A stretch of DNA of 64,000 bases from Azospirillum oleiclasticum (GCF_013423485.1 NZ_JABFFR010000014.1:1-64000), one strand, 5' to 3'. Positions 1 to 9,020 are shown, counted from the first letter of the stretch. Numbers and translations are program-made. Notes: generated by a model not told the origin, from the letters alone.

Positions 1-366
1 GGGTTGCCAAGCCGCTGAAAAGGGCCGCCGAATCGACGCGTTTGCGAGGGGTCCGGCGAACCGGCCGGATGTGGGCCGATTTTCGTTCCGTTCTGTTCTC
101 AACGATGTCAAAGAACCCAAGAGAATCAAAGGCCCGCCGGATTCGAGCGCTGCCGGGGTTTTCGCCTGCACCGCAGCGCTCGAAGAAAAAGAACGGCAGA
201 AGAACGTATCACGATGGCGGGGGCCTGTCACCCGCCCTGCGCACGTCCCGCGCGAGACCGGGGTGCTGGGTGCAACGCGGGTCGGCCGGGCGCTCTCCGC
301 CTTGCGTCGGGAGTTCGTTGGTTGTAGGATTATAGTCCCTGAAGCCGGCAAGCCGGAGGATCCGCC
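1..366. other. No recognised gene
   Basis: This stretch has no convincing coding sequence. Two open frames cross it (from 42 and 71), but their translations have no recognisable motif and arginine/proline-rich composition typical of chance frames in GC-rich DNA. The only functional signal seen is a Shine-Dalgarno-like GGAGGA at 355-360, which serves the frame starting at 367. Confidence 0.4.
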
Positions 367-932
367 ATGCCCGTCGCTCCCGGCCTGCGCCGCGGTCCCC
401 GCGCCGTCCCCCGCGACCGGTCGCAGGGCTTGGCGGCGCTGGGGTTCTATCAGACCTTCACGCAGATCGCGTTCCGGAACAACGACCCGCGCGTGGCCTG
501 CGCGGAGGCCGGGCACAGCCAGCGTGGACGCCGGCTGCCGGAATCCGGTCCTGACGCCATCCCCGGCCCGCCCGCCATCCGGGCGCCGGAGGGGCGGCTG
601 GTGCCGCGGTCGCGGACGCCGGACCGGGTGTGGGCGCGGGCGGCGCGGGCTCTGGCGGCGGGCTACTCGCCGCGTCGGGTGTCGGAGTCGCTGGGCATCG
701 GGCCGGACGCGCTGCGCAACGCCTGGAAGGAGGCGGACGACTTCCGCTACCGCACCTATTGGGAATACCACTCCATGATCGCCGAGGCGCGGGCGAGGCT
801 GCGGCGCAACAACGCCTATGTGCTGCCGGCGGCACTGGTGCCGGACTGGCAGACGGCGATGTGGGCGCGGATGGAGGCGGCGAGCCCGGCGCGACAACCC
901 ACCCAACCCCCGTGCGACACCCCTGTCGCACG
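367..932 (+). CDS. Hypothetical protein, 3' end unclear
   Basis: Function not recognised. The ATG at 367 has a good GGAGGA ribosome binding site 6 nt upstream, and the first roughly 180 codons look coding. A segment near residues 95-125 (AAGYSPRRVSESLGIGPDAL, then a run rich in W, Y and R) resembles a helix-turn-helix. The frame has no stop here: it stays open through hairpins, tandem repeats and antisense to ampG until 4404, which is not believable for one gene. The end given is only where coding character fades, at a strong inverted repeat. A shift into the third frame would end the gene at 965. It may be a decayed or frameshifted gene. Confidence 0.3.
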
Positions 933-946
933 TTCGCTCACGAACG
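911..946. repeat. Two abutting perfect hairpins
   Basis: CGTGCGACA (911-919) pairs with TGTCGCACG (924-932) around a CCCC loop. The last two bases of that stem also begin a second hairpin, CGTTCG (931-936) with CGAACG (941-946). Neither has a T-tract. The position just past the coding-like part of the 367 frame would suit a terminator or attenuator. Confidence 0.5.
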
Positions 947-1075
947 ACTCCGCCCAATCCCTTGACGTGACAACGCAATCCACCGCCGCACCCCATGCGA
1001 CACCCGGCGCGGGCGCCGGAAAGCGTCGCACGATGTCGCGTGGGGAGGCCGCGGCGCGGGCCCCCCTCCCGACCT

Positions 1076-1163
1076 CCCCCCACGTCGCGGGGGGAGGAGA
1101 AAAAGAAGCCCCCCACGTCGCGGGGGAAGGAGAAAAAGAAGCCTCCCCCCACGTCGCCGGAGG
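1076..1163. repeat. Imperfect tandem repeat, 33-36 bp unit
   Basis: Three imperfect copies of a unit built around CCCCCACGTCGCGGGGG followed by AGGAGAAAAAGAAG. Copies begin near 1076, 1109 and 1144, the last truncated. Each CCCCC-ACGTCGC-GGGGG core can fold into a hairpin. The repeat lies in the gap downstream of ampG (minus strand) and has no coding role that I can see. Confidence 0.7.
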
Positions 1164-1203
1164 ACGGGAGGACGACGCCCCCCGCCCCACCGGGGGGATG
1201 CCG

Positions 1204-2559
1204 TCACGACCCCTCCGCCTCCGCCAGCCGCACCGGCTCCGCGTCCGTCCGGCCCATCAGCCAGAGCAGGATGCAGAGAGCCGGCAGGGCGCCCAGCATC
1301 GACACCAGGAAGAAGGACACCCAGCCCAGCCCGTCGGCGAGGAAGCCCGACCACGCCCCGAACAGGTCGCCGCCCAGTTTGAAGAAGCTGGACAGCAGCG
1401 CGTACTGCGTCGCCGTGTAGGCGGCGTCGCACAGGCTGGACAGGTAGGCGACGAAGGCGGCGGTGGCGATGCCGCCGCACAGGTTCTCCACCGCCACCGT
1501 CACCGCCAGCGCGCCGAGGTCGTGGCCGGCCAGCGCCAGCATGACGAAGCCGAGGTTGGAGACCATCTGCGCGATGCCGCCGAACAGCAGCCCGCGCATG
1601 ACGCCGACGCGCCCCACCAGCACCCCGCCGAGCAGCCCGCCGACGATGGTCGCCCACAGCCCGAAGACCTTGGTGACGCCGGCGATCTCCTCCTTGGAGA
1701 ATCCCAGATCGACATAGAAGGGGGCGGCCATCACCCCCGCCAGCACGTCGCCCAGCTTGTAGCAGGCGATGAACAGCAGGATCGCGGCCCACGCCCGCCG
1801 CGTCATGAACTGCGCGAAGGGGGCGACCACCGCCCCGAAGATCCAGGACAGCGCGTCGGCCCGCCAGCCGCGCAGGTGCGGGCGCGCCGCCAGCCACGCC
1901 GCCACATGCCGCTCGCGCTCCACCGACTCAGCGGACGCCCGCACCTCCGGCTCGCGGATCAGCAGCACCGTCAGCATGCCGACCGCGACCAGCGCCGCCA
2001 TGGCGGTGTAGGCCGTGGACCAGCCGAAGGAGCCGGCGATGAACAGCGCGCCGGCCCCCGACGCCAGCATGCCGAAGCGGTAGCCCAGCACATAGGTGGC
2101 GGCCCCCGCCCCCTGCTGCTCCTCCTCCAGCCGCTCCACGCGGTAGGCGTCGATGACGATGTCCTGGCTGGCCGAGCAGAAGGCGACCACCACCGACAGG
2201 AAGGCGGTCCACCACAGATCCGCCAGCGGGTCGGTGGAGCCCAGCCCGACCAGGGCCAGGGCCAGGGCCGCCTGCGACACCAGCGCCCAGCCGCGCCGCC
2301 GCCCGAAGGTGCCGGTGACCAGCGGGATGCGCAGCCGGTCGATCAGCGGCGCCCACACGAATTTCAGCGCGTAGGGCAGGGACACCAGCGTGAACAGCCC
2401 GATGGCGCTGCGGCTGATGCCGCCTTCGCGCAGCCAGACCGACAGGGTGGCCCCGGTCAGCGCCAGCGGCAGCCCGCTGGAGAAGCCCAGGAACAGGATG
2501 GCGACGACGCGGCGGTCGAGATAGACGGCGGCCGCACGGCCCCAGGACGACGACAGCAC
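1204..2559 (-). CDS. ampG: AmpG-type muropeptide permease (MFS)
   Basis: Inner-membrane major facilitator protein of 451 residues, about 12-14 predicted membrane segments. AmpG imports anhydro-muropeptides released during cell-wall turnover for recycling. Support comes from the N-terminal pattern RRVVAILFLGFSSGLPLALT, followed by WLREGGISRSAIGLF and SASQDIVIDAYRVE, which is the characteristic AmpG/SLC33-like signature. The start is a GTG preceded by AGAGG at 9 nt. A small open frame with its own strong ribosome binding site ends 6 nt upstream and may form an operon with it. Confidence 0.88.
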   Translation of the reverse strand: MLSSSWGRAAAVYLDRRVVAILFLGFSSGLPLALTGATLSVWLREGGISRSAIGLFTLVSLPYALKFVWAPLIDRLRIPLVTGTFGRRRGWALVSQAALALALVGLGSTDPLADLWWTAFLSVVVAFCSASQDIVIDAYRVERLEEEQQGAGAATYVLGYRFGMLASGAGALFIAGSFGWSTAYTAMAALVAVGMLTVLLIREPEVRASAESVERERHVAAWLAARPHLRGWRADALSWIFGAVVAPFAQFMTRRAWAAILLFIACYKLGDVLAGVMAAPFYVDLGFSKEEIAGVTKVFGLWATIVGGLLGGVLVGRVGVMRGLLFGGIAQMVSNLGFVMLALAGHDLGALAVTVAVENLCGGIATAAFVAYLSSLCDAAYTATQYALLSSFFKLGGDLFGAWSGFLADGLGWVSFFLVSMLGALPALCILLWLMGRTDAEPVRLAEAEGS

Positions 2560-2565
2560 GGGGAT

Positions 2566-2760
2566 TCACCTCTTCGGGATGGCCCCGTGGTTATACGCGT
2601 ACGATGCCGGGTGCGGCCAGAGTCCAGCGCCGGACGGCCGGGACGCGGCAATCGCCTGGTGAGACGAGGGTCCGACACGGAGCGTCCGGCATCCGCGGCC
2701 GGGTGCCTTGTCCGTTCCACCCACCCGGTGGTAGGGTCGGGCCATGATGTTCATGTCCAT
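2566..2760 (-). CDS. Possible small leader ORF ahead of ampG
   Basis: A 64-codon frame beginning MDMNIMARP, with a strong AGGAGGA ribosome binding site 2-5 nt before its ATG and its stop just inside the ampG ribosome binding site. No family was recognised, and composition (many G, R, P, H) is not typical of a folded protein. It could be a leader peptide or a small protein coupled to ampG, or chance. The excellent ribosome binding site and the coupling geometry are the only support. Confidence 0.3.
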   Translation of the reverse strand: MDMNIMARPYHRVGGTDKAPGRGCRTLRVGPSSHQAIAASRPSGAGLWPHPASYAYNHGAIPKR

Positions 2761-2863
2761 ATTCCTCCTGCCGGTCTGAACCCCCCGGTGTCGTTCCGGC
2801 GCTCCGGCGCCGGTCGGATCAGCACGGCCACGCCTGCGCGGTGGCCGAACGGAAGAATGTGCG

Positions 2864-3655
2864 ATGGGCAAGAGCGAACGCATCGGCCTGACCCCGGGTC
2901 AGGTCCAAACCTTCATCGACGATGGTTTCGTCCGGATCGACAACGCCTTCAGCACCGGGCTCGCGGCACGGTGCAGGGATGCCTTGTGGGCGGAGATCGG
3001 CCTTTCCCCGGACCAGCCGGGCGGCTGGACCCGGCCGGTCGTCCGGGTGGGATGCATGGCGTCCCCGCTTTTCATCGAAGCGGCCAACACGCCGGCCCTG
3101 CATCGGGCCTATCACCAACTGGCCGGGGAGGGGCGGTGGCTGGCGCCCGGAGGCCTTGGAACCTTTCCGATCCGCTTCCCCTCGCGGACCCCGCCCGGAG
3201 ACGATGGCTGGCACGTGGATGTGAGCTTCGGCACCGAGCACCCGGATTTCATGGAATGGCGCGTCAATGTGACGAGTCGCGGCCGGGCGTTGCTGATGCT
3301 CTTCCTGTTCTCGGATGTCGGTTCCGACGATGCGCCCACGAGGATCCGCAAGGGATCGCACGCCACCATCGCGCGGGAACTGCTTCCCTACGGCGACGCG
3401 GGCGCGACGCTCCGGCAGCTTTCCGCCGACGGGTACGCGTCGACAGCGGGGTGCGCGGTCGAGCTGGCGACGGGCGCGGCGGGCACCGTCTATCTGTGCC
3501 ACCCCTTCCTCGTTCATGCCGCGCAGCCCCATCGCGGGACGCGCCCGCGATTCATGGCGCAACCGCCGCTGATACCGTCGGGCGCGTTCGATCCGGCCTT
3601 GCCGCCGTCGCCGGTCCAGGTCGCCATCCGCCGGGCCTGCGGCCTCCCCTGGTGA
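2864..3655 (+). CDS. Phytanoyl-CoA dioxygenase family protein
   Basis: Predicted Fe(II)/2-oxoglutarate-dependent oxygenase of 263 residues, the usual size for this family. The iron-binding HxD is seen as WHVD (His117, Asp119), and the distal histidine region is CHPFLVHAAQPHRG (His218) with arginines downstream that could bind 2-oxoglutarate. The N-terminal part (TFIDDGFVRIDNAFS) also matches the PhyH fold entry. The substrate cannot be told from sequence. It is read in the same direction as the TetR gene that follows 95 nt later. Confidence 0.75.
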   Translation: MGKSERIGLTPGQVQTFIDDGFVRIDNAFSTGLAARCRDALWAEIGLSPDQPGGWTRPVVRVGCMASPLFIEAANTPALHRAYHQLAGEGRWLAPGGLGTFPIRFPSRTPPGDDGWHVDVSFGTEHPDFMEWRVNVTSRGRALLMLFLFSDVGSDDAPTRIRKGSHATIARELLPYGDAGATLRQLSADGYASTAGCAVELATGAAGTVYLCHPFLVHAAQPHRGTRPRFMAQPPLIPSGAFDPALPPSPVQVAIRRACGLPW

Positions 3656-3750
3656 CCGGATCGGGCGCCCGCGCACCGCCGCCGGTTGGCGCCGCACCCG
3701 TGCCGCCCTACCTTCACACTACGCTGGACGACATGCGATTCGGAGTGACC

Positions 3751-4404
3751 ATGGACGACACGCGGGAGCTGACCCGCCGGGTGGCGGAGGCCGCGATGCG
3801 GCTGGCGGCGGAACGGGGCTGGCGCCGCACCGGGCCGGTCGAGGTGGCGAAGGCCGCCGGCGTGCCGCTGGCCGCCGTCTACCGCCATTTCCCCGACCGC
3901 GCGGATCTGCTGGGCGCGGTCTCCACCGTGGCCGACGAGGCGGTGCTGGCCGACGGGGATGCGGACGGGGCGGGCGCCGGCATCAACGAGATGGCGGGGG
4001 AGACCGCGCGCGACCGGCTGTTCGACGTGATGATGCGGCGGTTCGACGCGCTGCTTCCCTTTCGCGACGGGCTGGCCGTGGCGGTGCGGGACCTGCGGCG
4101 GGAGCCCTTCACCGCGCTCGCCTTCGCGCGCCGCTACCGCCGTTCGATGGCCTGGATGCTGCGCGCGGCGCGCATCGAGGCGGACTCGCCCGCTGGCGCG
4201 CTCAGGGCGGCCGCTCTTGGTGCGCTGCACGCACGCGTCTTCCGCGTCTGGCTCACCGACGACACGGCCGATCTGGCCCGCACCATGGCGGCGCTCGACG
4301 GCGAGTTGCGCAAGGCCGAGTCCTGGGCCAACAGCCTGTGCCGGCGTTCATCGGGTGGCACGACCGCCGGTGGGGCGGAACCAATTGACGCACCCGCTGT
4401 CTAA
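3751..4404 (+). CDS. TetR family transcriptional regulator
   Basis: DNA-binding regulator of 217 residues. The N-terminal helix-turn-helix is clear (AAMRLAAERGWRRTGPVEVA, then GVPLAAVYRHFPDRADLLGAV). The C-terminal ligand domain is unassigned; its TMAALDGELRKAESW end resembles TetR/COQ9-like proteins. The ATG at 3751 is chosen because GGAG lies 6-7 nt upstream. An in-frame ATG at 3733 lacks such a site. The frame is open far upstream only because stops are rare in this GC-rich DNA. Its target may be the adjacent dioxygenase gene, but no operator was found. Confidence 0.75.
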   Translation: MDDTRELTRRVAEAAMRLAAERGWRRTGPVEVAKAAGVPLAAVYRHFPDRADLLGAVSTVADEAVLADGDADGAGAGINEMAGETARDRLFDVMMRRFDALLPFRDGLAVAVRDLRREPFTALAFARRYRRSMAWMLRAARIEADSPAGALRAAALGALHARVFRVWLTDDTADLARTMAALDGELRKAESWANSLCRRSSGGTTAGGAEPIDAPAV

Positions 4405-4428
4405 TGGGGTTGATCGGCAGAATCCATG

Positions 4429-4441
4429 TTGCGCTGCACAA
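4429..4441. promoter_or_regulatory. Possible PhaR-type site before phasin
   Basis: TTGCGCTGCACAA is an imperfect dyad of TTG and CAA half-sites around TGC/GCA, 93 bp before the phasin start. Phasin promoters in alphaproteobacteria are often repressed by PhaR at TGC-rich dyads. The assignment is by analogy only. Confidence 0.3.
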
Positions 4442-4533
4442 AGGAAGTGACTATCTTTTCGGCACACTGCATCGGCAGCGTACACGCGTGTCGCGCCGCG
4501 ATGGATCGGCTCACTTTCAGGGGATGAAACAAC

Positions 4534-4968
4534 ATGGCCAAGACGACGGGTAACCCCTTCCTCGACATCGATGTCACGAAGTTCATGGGCGACTACAAGG
4601 TCCCTGGCGTTGACGTCGATTCCCTGCTGGCGAGCCAGCGCAAGAACATCGAGGCCGTCACCGCGGCGAACCAGCTCGCGGTCGAGGGGCTTCAGGCGGT
4701 GATCCGCCGTCAGGCCGAGATCCTGCGCCAGTCGCTCGAAGAGGGCAGCGCCCTGATGGGCGACCTGATGTCCGCCGGCTCGCCCGAGGACAAGGCCGCC
4801 AAGCAGGCCGACATCGTCAAGGCGTCCTTCGAGAAGGCGCTCGCCAACGCCCGCGAGCTGGCCGAGCTGGTCGCCAAGTCCAACACCGAGGCCGCCGAGA
4901 TCCTCTCCAAGCGCTTCTCGGAGAGCCTGGACGAGCTGAAGGTCGCGATCGTCAAGGTGAAGAAGTAA
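4534..4968 (+). CDS. phaP: Phasin family protein
   Basis: Small amphipathic granule-associated protein of 144 residues that coats polyhydroxybutyrate granules. The sequence is almost entirely helical, with a phasin_2-like core (RKNIEAVTAANQLAVEGLQA, then RQAEILRQSLEEG) and a lysine-rich end. It is monocistronic, with a 129-nt leader region and a strong terminator 28 nt after the stop. PHB storage is typical of Azospirillum. The start ATG follows AGGGGATGAAACAAC, a modest ribosome binding site. Confidence 0.88.
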   Translation: MAKTTGNPFLDIDVTKFMGDYKVPGVDVDSLLASQRKNIEAVTAANQLAVEGLQAVIRRQAEILRQSLEEGSALMGDLMSAGSPEDKAAKQADIVKASFEKALANARELAELVAKSNTEAAEILSKRFSESLDELKVAIVKVKK

Positions 4969-4995
4969 GCATCACCCCCGTCAGGGGTGTTGTCG

Positions 4996-5026
4996 AAAGG
5001 GCCGCCCCCGCCGGGGCGGCCCTTTT
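4996..5026 (+). terminator. Rho-independent terminator after phasin
   Basis: A perfect 13-bp stem (AAAGGGCCGCCCC with GGGGCGGCCCTTT, loop CGCC) ends in TTTT, 28 nt past the phasin stop. Confidence 0.9.
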
Positions 5027-5082
5027 CGTGTCGGGATGCCGGTGTTAGCCTCCCCTCCCACAGATGACAGGGGAAGGGACCG

Positions 5083-5418
5083 ATGACCATCGGCTACGAC
5101 GATTTCCTGAAGGTGGACGTGCGGGTCGGCACCATCATCGCCGCCGAGCCGTTTCCGGAGGCGCGCAAGCCCGCCTGCAAGCTGACCGTGGATTTCGGGC
5201 CGGAGATCGGCACGCGGCGCAGCTCCGCCCAGATCACCCGCCATTACCAGCCGGACGCGCTGGTCGGCCGCCAGGTGATCGCCGTGGTCAACTTCCCGCC
5301 CAAGCAGATCGGCAAGTTCATGAGCGAGTGCCTGTGCCTGGGCGTCCCAGACGCCGACGGCGAGGTGGTGCTGCTGTCGCCCGACCAGCCGGTGCCGAAC
5401 GGCGGGCGGATGTACTGA
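5083..5418 (+). CDS. csaA: CsaA-type tRNA-binding chaperone
   Basis: A 111-residue stand-alone tRNA-binding OB-fold domain (Trbp111/CsaA family), proposed to act as an export-related chaperone in the cytoplasm. The family pattern is plain: [46 protein letters not shown] and [18 protein letters not shown]. Length matches the family. The ATG has GGGAAGGG just upstream. It is convergent with the DnaJ-like gene, 38 bp away. Confidence 0.9.
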   Translation: MTIGYDDFLKVDVRVGTIIAAEPFPEARKPACKLTVDFGPEIGTRRSSAQITRHYQPDALVGRQVIAVVNFPPKQIGKFMSECLCLGVPDADGEVVLLSPDQPVPNGGRMY

Positions 5419-5456
5419 ACCGAAGCCGGGCCCCTCGGTGAGGAGGGGGCGGTGTC

Positions 5457-6407
5457 CTACCCCTCCATCCCCTTGCGCGGGTTGTAGCCCTCCGGCGGGG
5501 TGTAGCCCTTCACGAAGGCTTCCAGCGCCGGGTCGGGCGGATCGGGGAGGGCGATGCGCACGGTGACGAACTGGTCGCCGCGGCTGCGCCCGTCGGCCTC
5601 GGGCAAGCCCTTGCCCTTCAGGCGCAACCGCGTGCCGTTGTTGGCCCCGCGCGGGATGGCCAGCATCACCGCGCCATCCACCGTCGGCACGCGCACGCGG
5701 GCGCCCAGCACCGCCTCCGCCAGCGTCACCGGCAGGTCGAGGTGCACGGCGCCGCCCTCGCGCCGGAACCAGGGATGCGGGCGAACGCTCACGGTGATAA
5801 GCGCGTCGCCGGGCGGGCCGCCACTGGCGCCGGGCAGCCCCTGGCCCTTCAGCCGCACGGTGGCCCCGTCCTCCAGCCCGGCCGGCAGGTCGACATCCAG
5901 GCTGCGGCCGTCGGGCAGGGTGACGCGGCGTTTGCCGCCCTTGGCGGCTTCCACGAAATCCAGCGGCAGGGAGAGGCTGAGATTGCCGCCGCGCGCCCGC
6001 GGGCGAGGGCCGCCCGCGGCCCCGAATCCGAAACCGCGGTTGCCGAACAGGTTGCCGAAGGCGTCCTGCAGATCCTCCGCCGAAAAGCTCTCGCCCCCGC
6101 GCCCGCGGGCGAAGCCGCCCTGGAAGGGGCCGCCGCCGCCGCCGTGGAACGGCCCACCGCCCTGGAAGGGGTTGAAGCCGCGCTCCTGGCCGGCGGCGTC
6201 GATCTCGCCGCGGTCGAAGCGGGCACGCTTCTCCGCGTCGGACAACAAATTGTAGGCCGCCGTCACGTCCTTGAAGCGGCGCTCCGACTCCGCCTTGCCG
6301 GGGTTGAGGTCGGGGTGATGCTGCTTGGCGAGCTTGCGATACGCCTTGCGGATCTCGTCCGCCGTCGCGGTCGGCGGAACACCGAGTGTTTCGTAGGGGT
6401 TGTTCAT
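5457..6407 (-). CDS. DnaJ/CbpA-like co-chaperone
   Basis: A 316-residue J-domain protein that would stimulate DnaK ATPase and deliver substrates. The J domain occupies residues 1-70 with the HPD motif at 31-33. A Gly/Phe-rich linker (about 75-130) follows, then two DnaJ C-terminal beta domains (about 150-300). The four CxxCxGxG zinc repeats of true DnaJ are missing, which places it with the CbpA/DjlA-like type II proteins. Its start lies 168 bp from the divergent htpX-like gene. Confidence 0.88.
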   Translation of the reverse strand: MNNPYETLGVPPTATADEIRKAYRKLAKQHHPDLNPGKAESERRFKDVTAAYNLLSDAEKRARFDRGEIDAAGQERGFNPFQGGGPFHGGGGGPFQGGFARGRGGESFSAEDLQDAFGNLFGNRGFGFGAAGGPRPRARGGNLSLSLPLDFVEAAKGGKRRVTLPDGRSLDVDLPAGLEDGATVRLKGQGLPGASGGPPGDALITVSVRPHPWFRREGGAVHLDLPVTLAEAVLGARVRVPTVDGAVMLAIPRGANNGTRLRLKGKGLPEADGRSRGDQFVTVRIALPDPPDPALEAFVKGYTPPEGYNPRKGMEG

Positions 6408-6575
6408 GCGCCGGTCGGTTGGTCGGTTCAGTCTGCGCTTTGCATGTGTTCACCCGAACTCCGGCGATCAAGAGGGCGAATGGCGGCCATGGTTTTCTTA
6501 GGGATCGGATGAAATCGGCGCCCTCCGCCGCAACATGGAGAGGGAGGATTGTTCCGCCGGCACGAGGCCCGACGC

Positions 6576-7550
6576 ATGGTCTACATCCCGACCGACATCG
6601 CGCTGGCGCAGTCGCGGCGACGGCACAAGATCAACAACCTCATCCATTCGGGGGCACTGCTGGGCGGGCTGGGGTTGCTGCTGTCCCTCACCGGCTGGAC
6701 TCTGGCAGGGTTGGAGGGCATGCTGCTGGCCGTGATGGCGGGGGCGCTCAGCGTGCTGTTCGCGCCGCGGGTGTCGCCGCGCATGGTGCTGGGCTTCTAC
6801 GGGGCGCGTCGTCTCAGCTACACAGACGCCCCCGGCCTGTTCGAGGTGGTGCGCGCCGTCTCCGCCCGCGCCGGTCTCGCCAGCCCGCCGACCCTGCACT
6901 GCGTGGCCAGCCCGACGCTGAACGCCTTCGCCGTCGGCGGGCGCGACCAGGCGGCGGTGGCGCTGACCGACGGATTGCTGCGCGCCCTGACGCTGCGCGA
7001 ACTGGCCGGCGTGATGGCGCACGAGATCAGCCATATCCGCAACAACGACCTGTTCGTCATGGGGCTGGCCGACACCATGGCGAGCCTGACGCGGCTGCTC
7101 AGCGTGCTGGGTGCGGTGCTGCTGATGGTCAACCTGCCGCTGCTGTTGCTGCAGCGGGAGCCGCTGCCCTGGCTGGCGGTGCTGCTGATGACGGTGGCCC
7201 CGGCGCTTGGGGCGCTGCTGCAACTGGCGCTGTCGCGCACGCGCGAATACGATGCCGATCTCGACGCCGCCTATCTGACCGGCGATCCTGAGGGGCTGGC
7301 GTCCGCGCTCGACCGTGTGGAGCGGGTGCAGGGCCGGCTGTGGGAGGGGCTGGTGCTGCCGCGCCGCAGCACCTCGGCCGGCCCGTCGCTGCTGCGCAGC
7401 CACCCGCATACGGAGGACCGCATCCGCCGCCTGCTCGACCTGCGCACGCCGCCGCCGGTGTTGCACGACCTCGACCATCTGCCGGTCCATGTGGCCTTCC
7501 CCGCGGCGGACCGCCGGCCGCGCTTCCGCCTGTCCGGCTACTGGTATTGA
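6576..7550 (+). CDS. HtpX-like M48 zinc metalloprotease
   Basis: Membrane protease of 324 residues in the M48 family, probably in inner-membrane protein quality control. Two membrane spans are predicted near residues 28-65 and two more near 163-205, with the catalytic HEISH motif (residues 149-153) between them and a candidate third ligand in REYDADLDAAYL. Two starts are possible. A TTG at 6549 abuts an AGGGAGGA, which is too close. The ATG at 6576 has GAGG 8 nt before it and is preferred. The C-terminal HPHTEDRIRRL is typical of HtpX relatives. Confidence 0.82.
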   Translation: MVYIPTDIALAQSRRRHKINNLIHSGALLGGLGLLLSLTGWTLAGLEGMLLAVMAGALSVLFAPRVSPRMVLGFYGARRLSYTDAPGLFEVVRAVSARAGLASPPTLHCVASPTLNAFAVGGRDQAAVALTDGLLRALTLRELAGVMAHEISHIRNNDLFVMGLADTMASLTRLLSVLGAVLLMVNLPLLLLQREPLPWLAVLLMTVAPALGALLQLALSRTREYDADLDAAYLTGDPEGLASALDRVERVQGRLWEGLVLPRRSTSAGPSLLRSHPHTEDRIRRLLDLRTPPPVLHDLDHLPVHVAFPAADRRPRFRLSGYWY

Positions 7551-7646
7551 GCCGCCACCGGCGGCGGACAGGGTGTCGCCTGGACAGGCGGCGGGCCGAC
7601 CGGTAGAAGCCGTTCCCCAAGGGTCACTCACCCCCGAAGGGAACCC

Positions 7647-8900
7647 ATGGACCTCTCCCGGCGTCTCATCCTGCTTGTCTGCGGCGTGCTGATCGCCGCC
7701 GTCGCCGTCACCGGCGGCGTCTTCGCCTATGGCGCCCATGGCGCGCTCCTGGAGCGCGCGCTGGCCGACGGCCGCCATGTGGCGGAGCTTGCCGCCCGTT
7801 CCACGGCGCTGGTGCGCGAGGTGCCCCGCGCGGCCGAGGAGCTGCTGTCCGCCCAGATCGTCGCCCAGGCATCGCTCGCCGCCGAGCTGGTGGCGATGGG
7901 GGAGGCGGCCAGGCAGCCGGCGCGGGTGATCAACGACCGGCTGCGCGCCGCCGCGGACGCCGGTGCCATCGAGGAGATCGTCGCCACCGACCAGCGGGGC
8001 CGCATCGTCTACCGCAGCCGGCCGGTCGCCGATGTCGCCTACGGCGCCGACGCGGCGCCGTCGGAACAGCCCTTCACCACCCTGCTGAAGGGCTCCACCA
8101 CCCCTGTGGTCCGCCCGGCCCAGCGGCTGGAGGCCGGCGGCCCGGTGATCAAGCCGGCGGCGGTGGCCGGGGCCGACAAGCCGCGGGTGGTGCGGGTGGA
8201 CGCCGACGTGACCGGGCTGGCCGAACTGGCCCGGCGCGCGGGCGTCGAGCGGGTGATCGACGAGCTGCTGGCGAGCCGCATGGTGGAGGCGGTCTGGCTG
8301 CTCGCCCCCGACCAGCGCGTGCTGGCGCACGGTGCCGTCACCGGCATCCGCGCCGCCGGCGCCCCGGCCCCCGACGCCGACGAGCTCGCCGCCGCCCGCA
8401 GCGCCAGCGGGGGGCGCAAGGCCGCCGCCGTGCTGGCTGGCCCCTGGGTGCTCGCCGCCGCCCCCGTCACCCTGTCCAACAACGAGCCCTTCGCCACGCT
8501 TCTGGTGCGCATGCCGGCCGGCGATCTGGACGGCGGCTGGCGCACCCCGGCGCTGGTCGCCGGCGTGGTGACACTGCTGCTGCTGATCCTCGCCGTCGGG
8601 CGCATCGCCGCCACCGTCGGCGGTCGGCTCGACGAGCCGCTGGACCGTCTGGCCGAAGCCGCCTCCGCCCTCCACGTCGGCCGCTTCAACCCCTTTACCC
8701 TCAACGACCTGTGCGACCGCGACGACGCCGCCGCCCGCGCCGCCCGCGCCTTCCGCGCCATGGCCGTCGAGGTCACCCAGCGCGAGGAGCATCTGGAAGC
8801 CCTGCTCCAGTCGGCCCGCGGGGAGCCGGAGGAGGAGCCCGCGCCGGAGCCCGAGGGGGCGCCGGCGGACGAGGAGTATCGGGACGGGCAGGGGGTGTAG
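7647..8900 (+). CDS. Membrane sensor with HAMP-like domain, no output domain
   Basis: A 417-residue protein with an N-terminal membrane segment (about residues 5-28), a roughly 250-residue periplasmic region, a second membrane segment near 300-320, then a HAMP-like linker (LDEPLDRLAEAASALHVGRF) and a coiled end rich in Glu and Pro. This is the front half of a histidine kinase or chemoreceptor, but no kinase, GGDEF or methyl-accepting domain follows. It may work through a partner protein. The gene starts with an ATG after GAAGGGAACCC. Confidence 0.6.
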   Translation: MDLSRRLILLVCGVLIAAVAVTGGVFAYGAHGALLERALADGRHVAELAARSTALVREVPRAAEELLSAQIVAQASLAAELVAMGEAARQPARVINDRLRAAADAGAIEEIVATDQRGRIVYRSRPVADVAYGADAAPSEQPFTTLLKGSTTPVVRPAQRLEAGGPVIKPAAVAGADKPRVVRVDADVTGLAELARRAGVERVIDELLASRMVEAVWLLAPDQRVLAHGAVTGIRAAGAPAPDADELAAARSASGGRKAAAVLAGPWVLAAAPVTLSNNEPFATLLVRMPAGDLDGGWRTPALVAGVVTLLLLILAVGRIAATVGGRLDEPLDRLAEAASALHVGRFNPFTLNDLCDRDDAAARAARAFRAMAVEVTQREEHLEALLQSARGEPEEEPAPEPEGAPADEEYRDGQGV

Positions 8901-8935
8901 ACCCGTAGGAAGCGTGAGTTGTGCGCCGCTTCCGG

Positions 8936-8964
8936 TTGACACCACCCGGCCCGCGCACTATGGT
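8936..8964 (+). promoter_or_regulatory. Sigma-70 promoter of rpmJ
   Basis: A perfect -35 TTGACA (8936-8941) and a -10 TATGGT (8959-8964) with 17 bp spacing lie 57 bp before the rpmJ start, fitting a strongly expressed ribosomal gene. Confidence 0.65.
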
Positions 8965-9020
8965 CCGCCGCTCTTGGAGAACCCCGACCAGTCTGGTTAT
9001 CGCGAGTCAGGACCATTGCC

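Noticed and set aside
1076..1163. Tandem repeat considered as a CRISPR array
   Set aside because: Copies are nearly contiguous with no unique spacers, and no cas genes are present.
367..4404. A 1345-codon open frame on the plus strand
   Set aside because: It crosses antisense to ampG and a different frame of the dioxygenase gene. Only its first part and its last 217 codons (TetR) look coding.
6498..8945. An 815-codon minus-strand frame over htpX and the sensor gene
   Set aside because: Antisense shadow; no motif.
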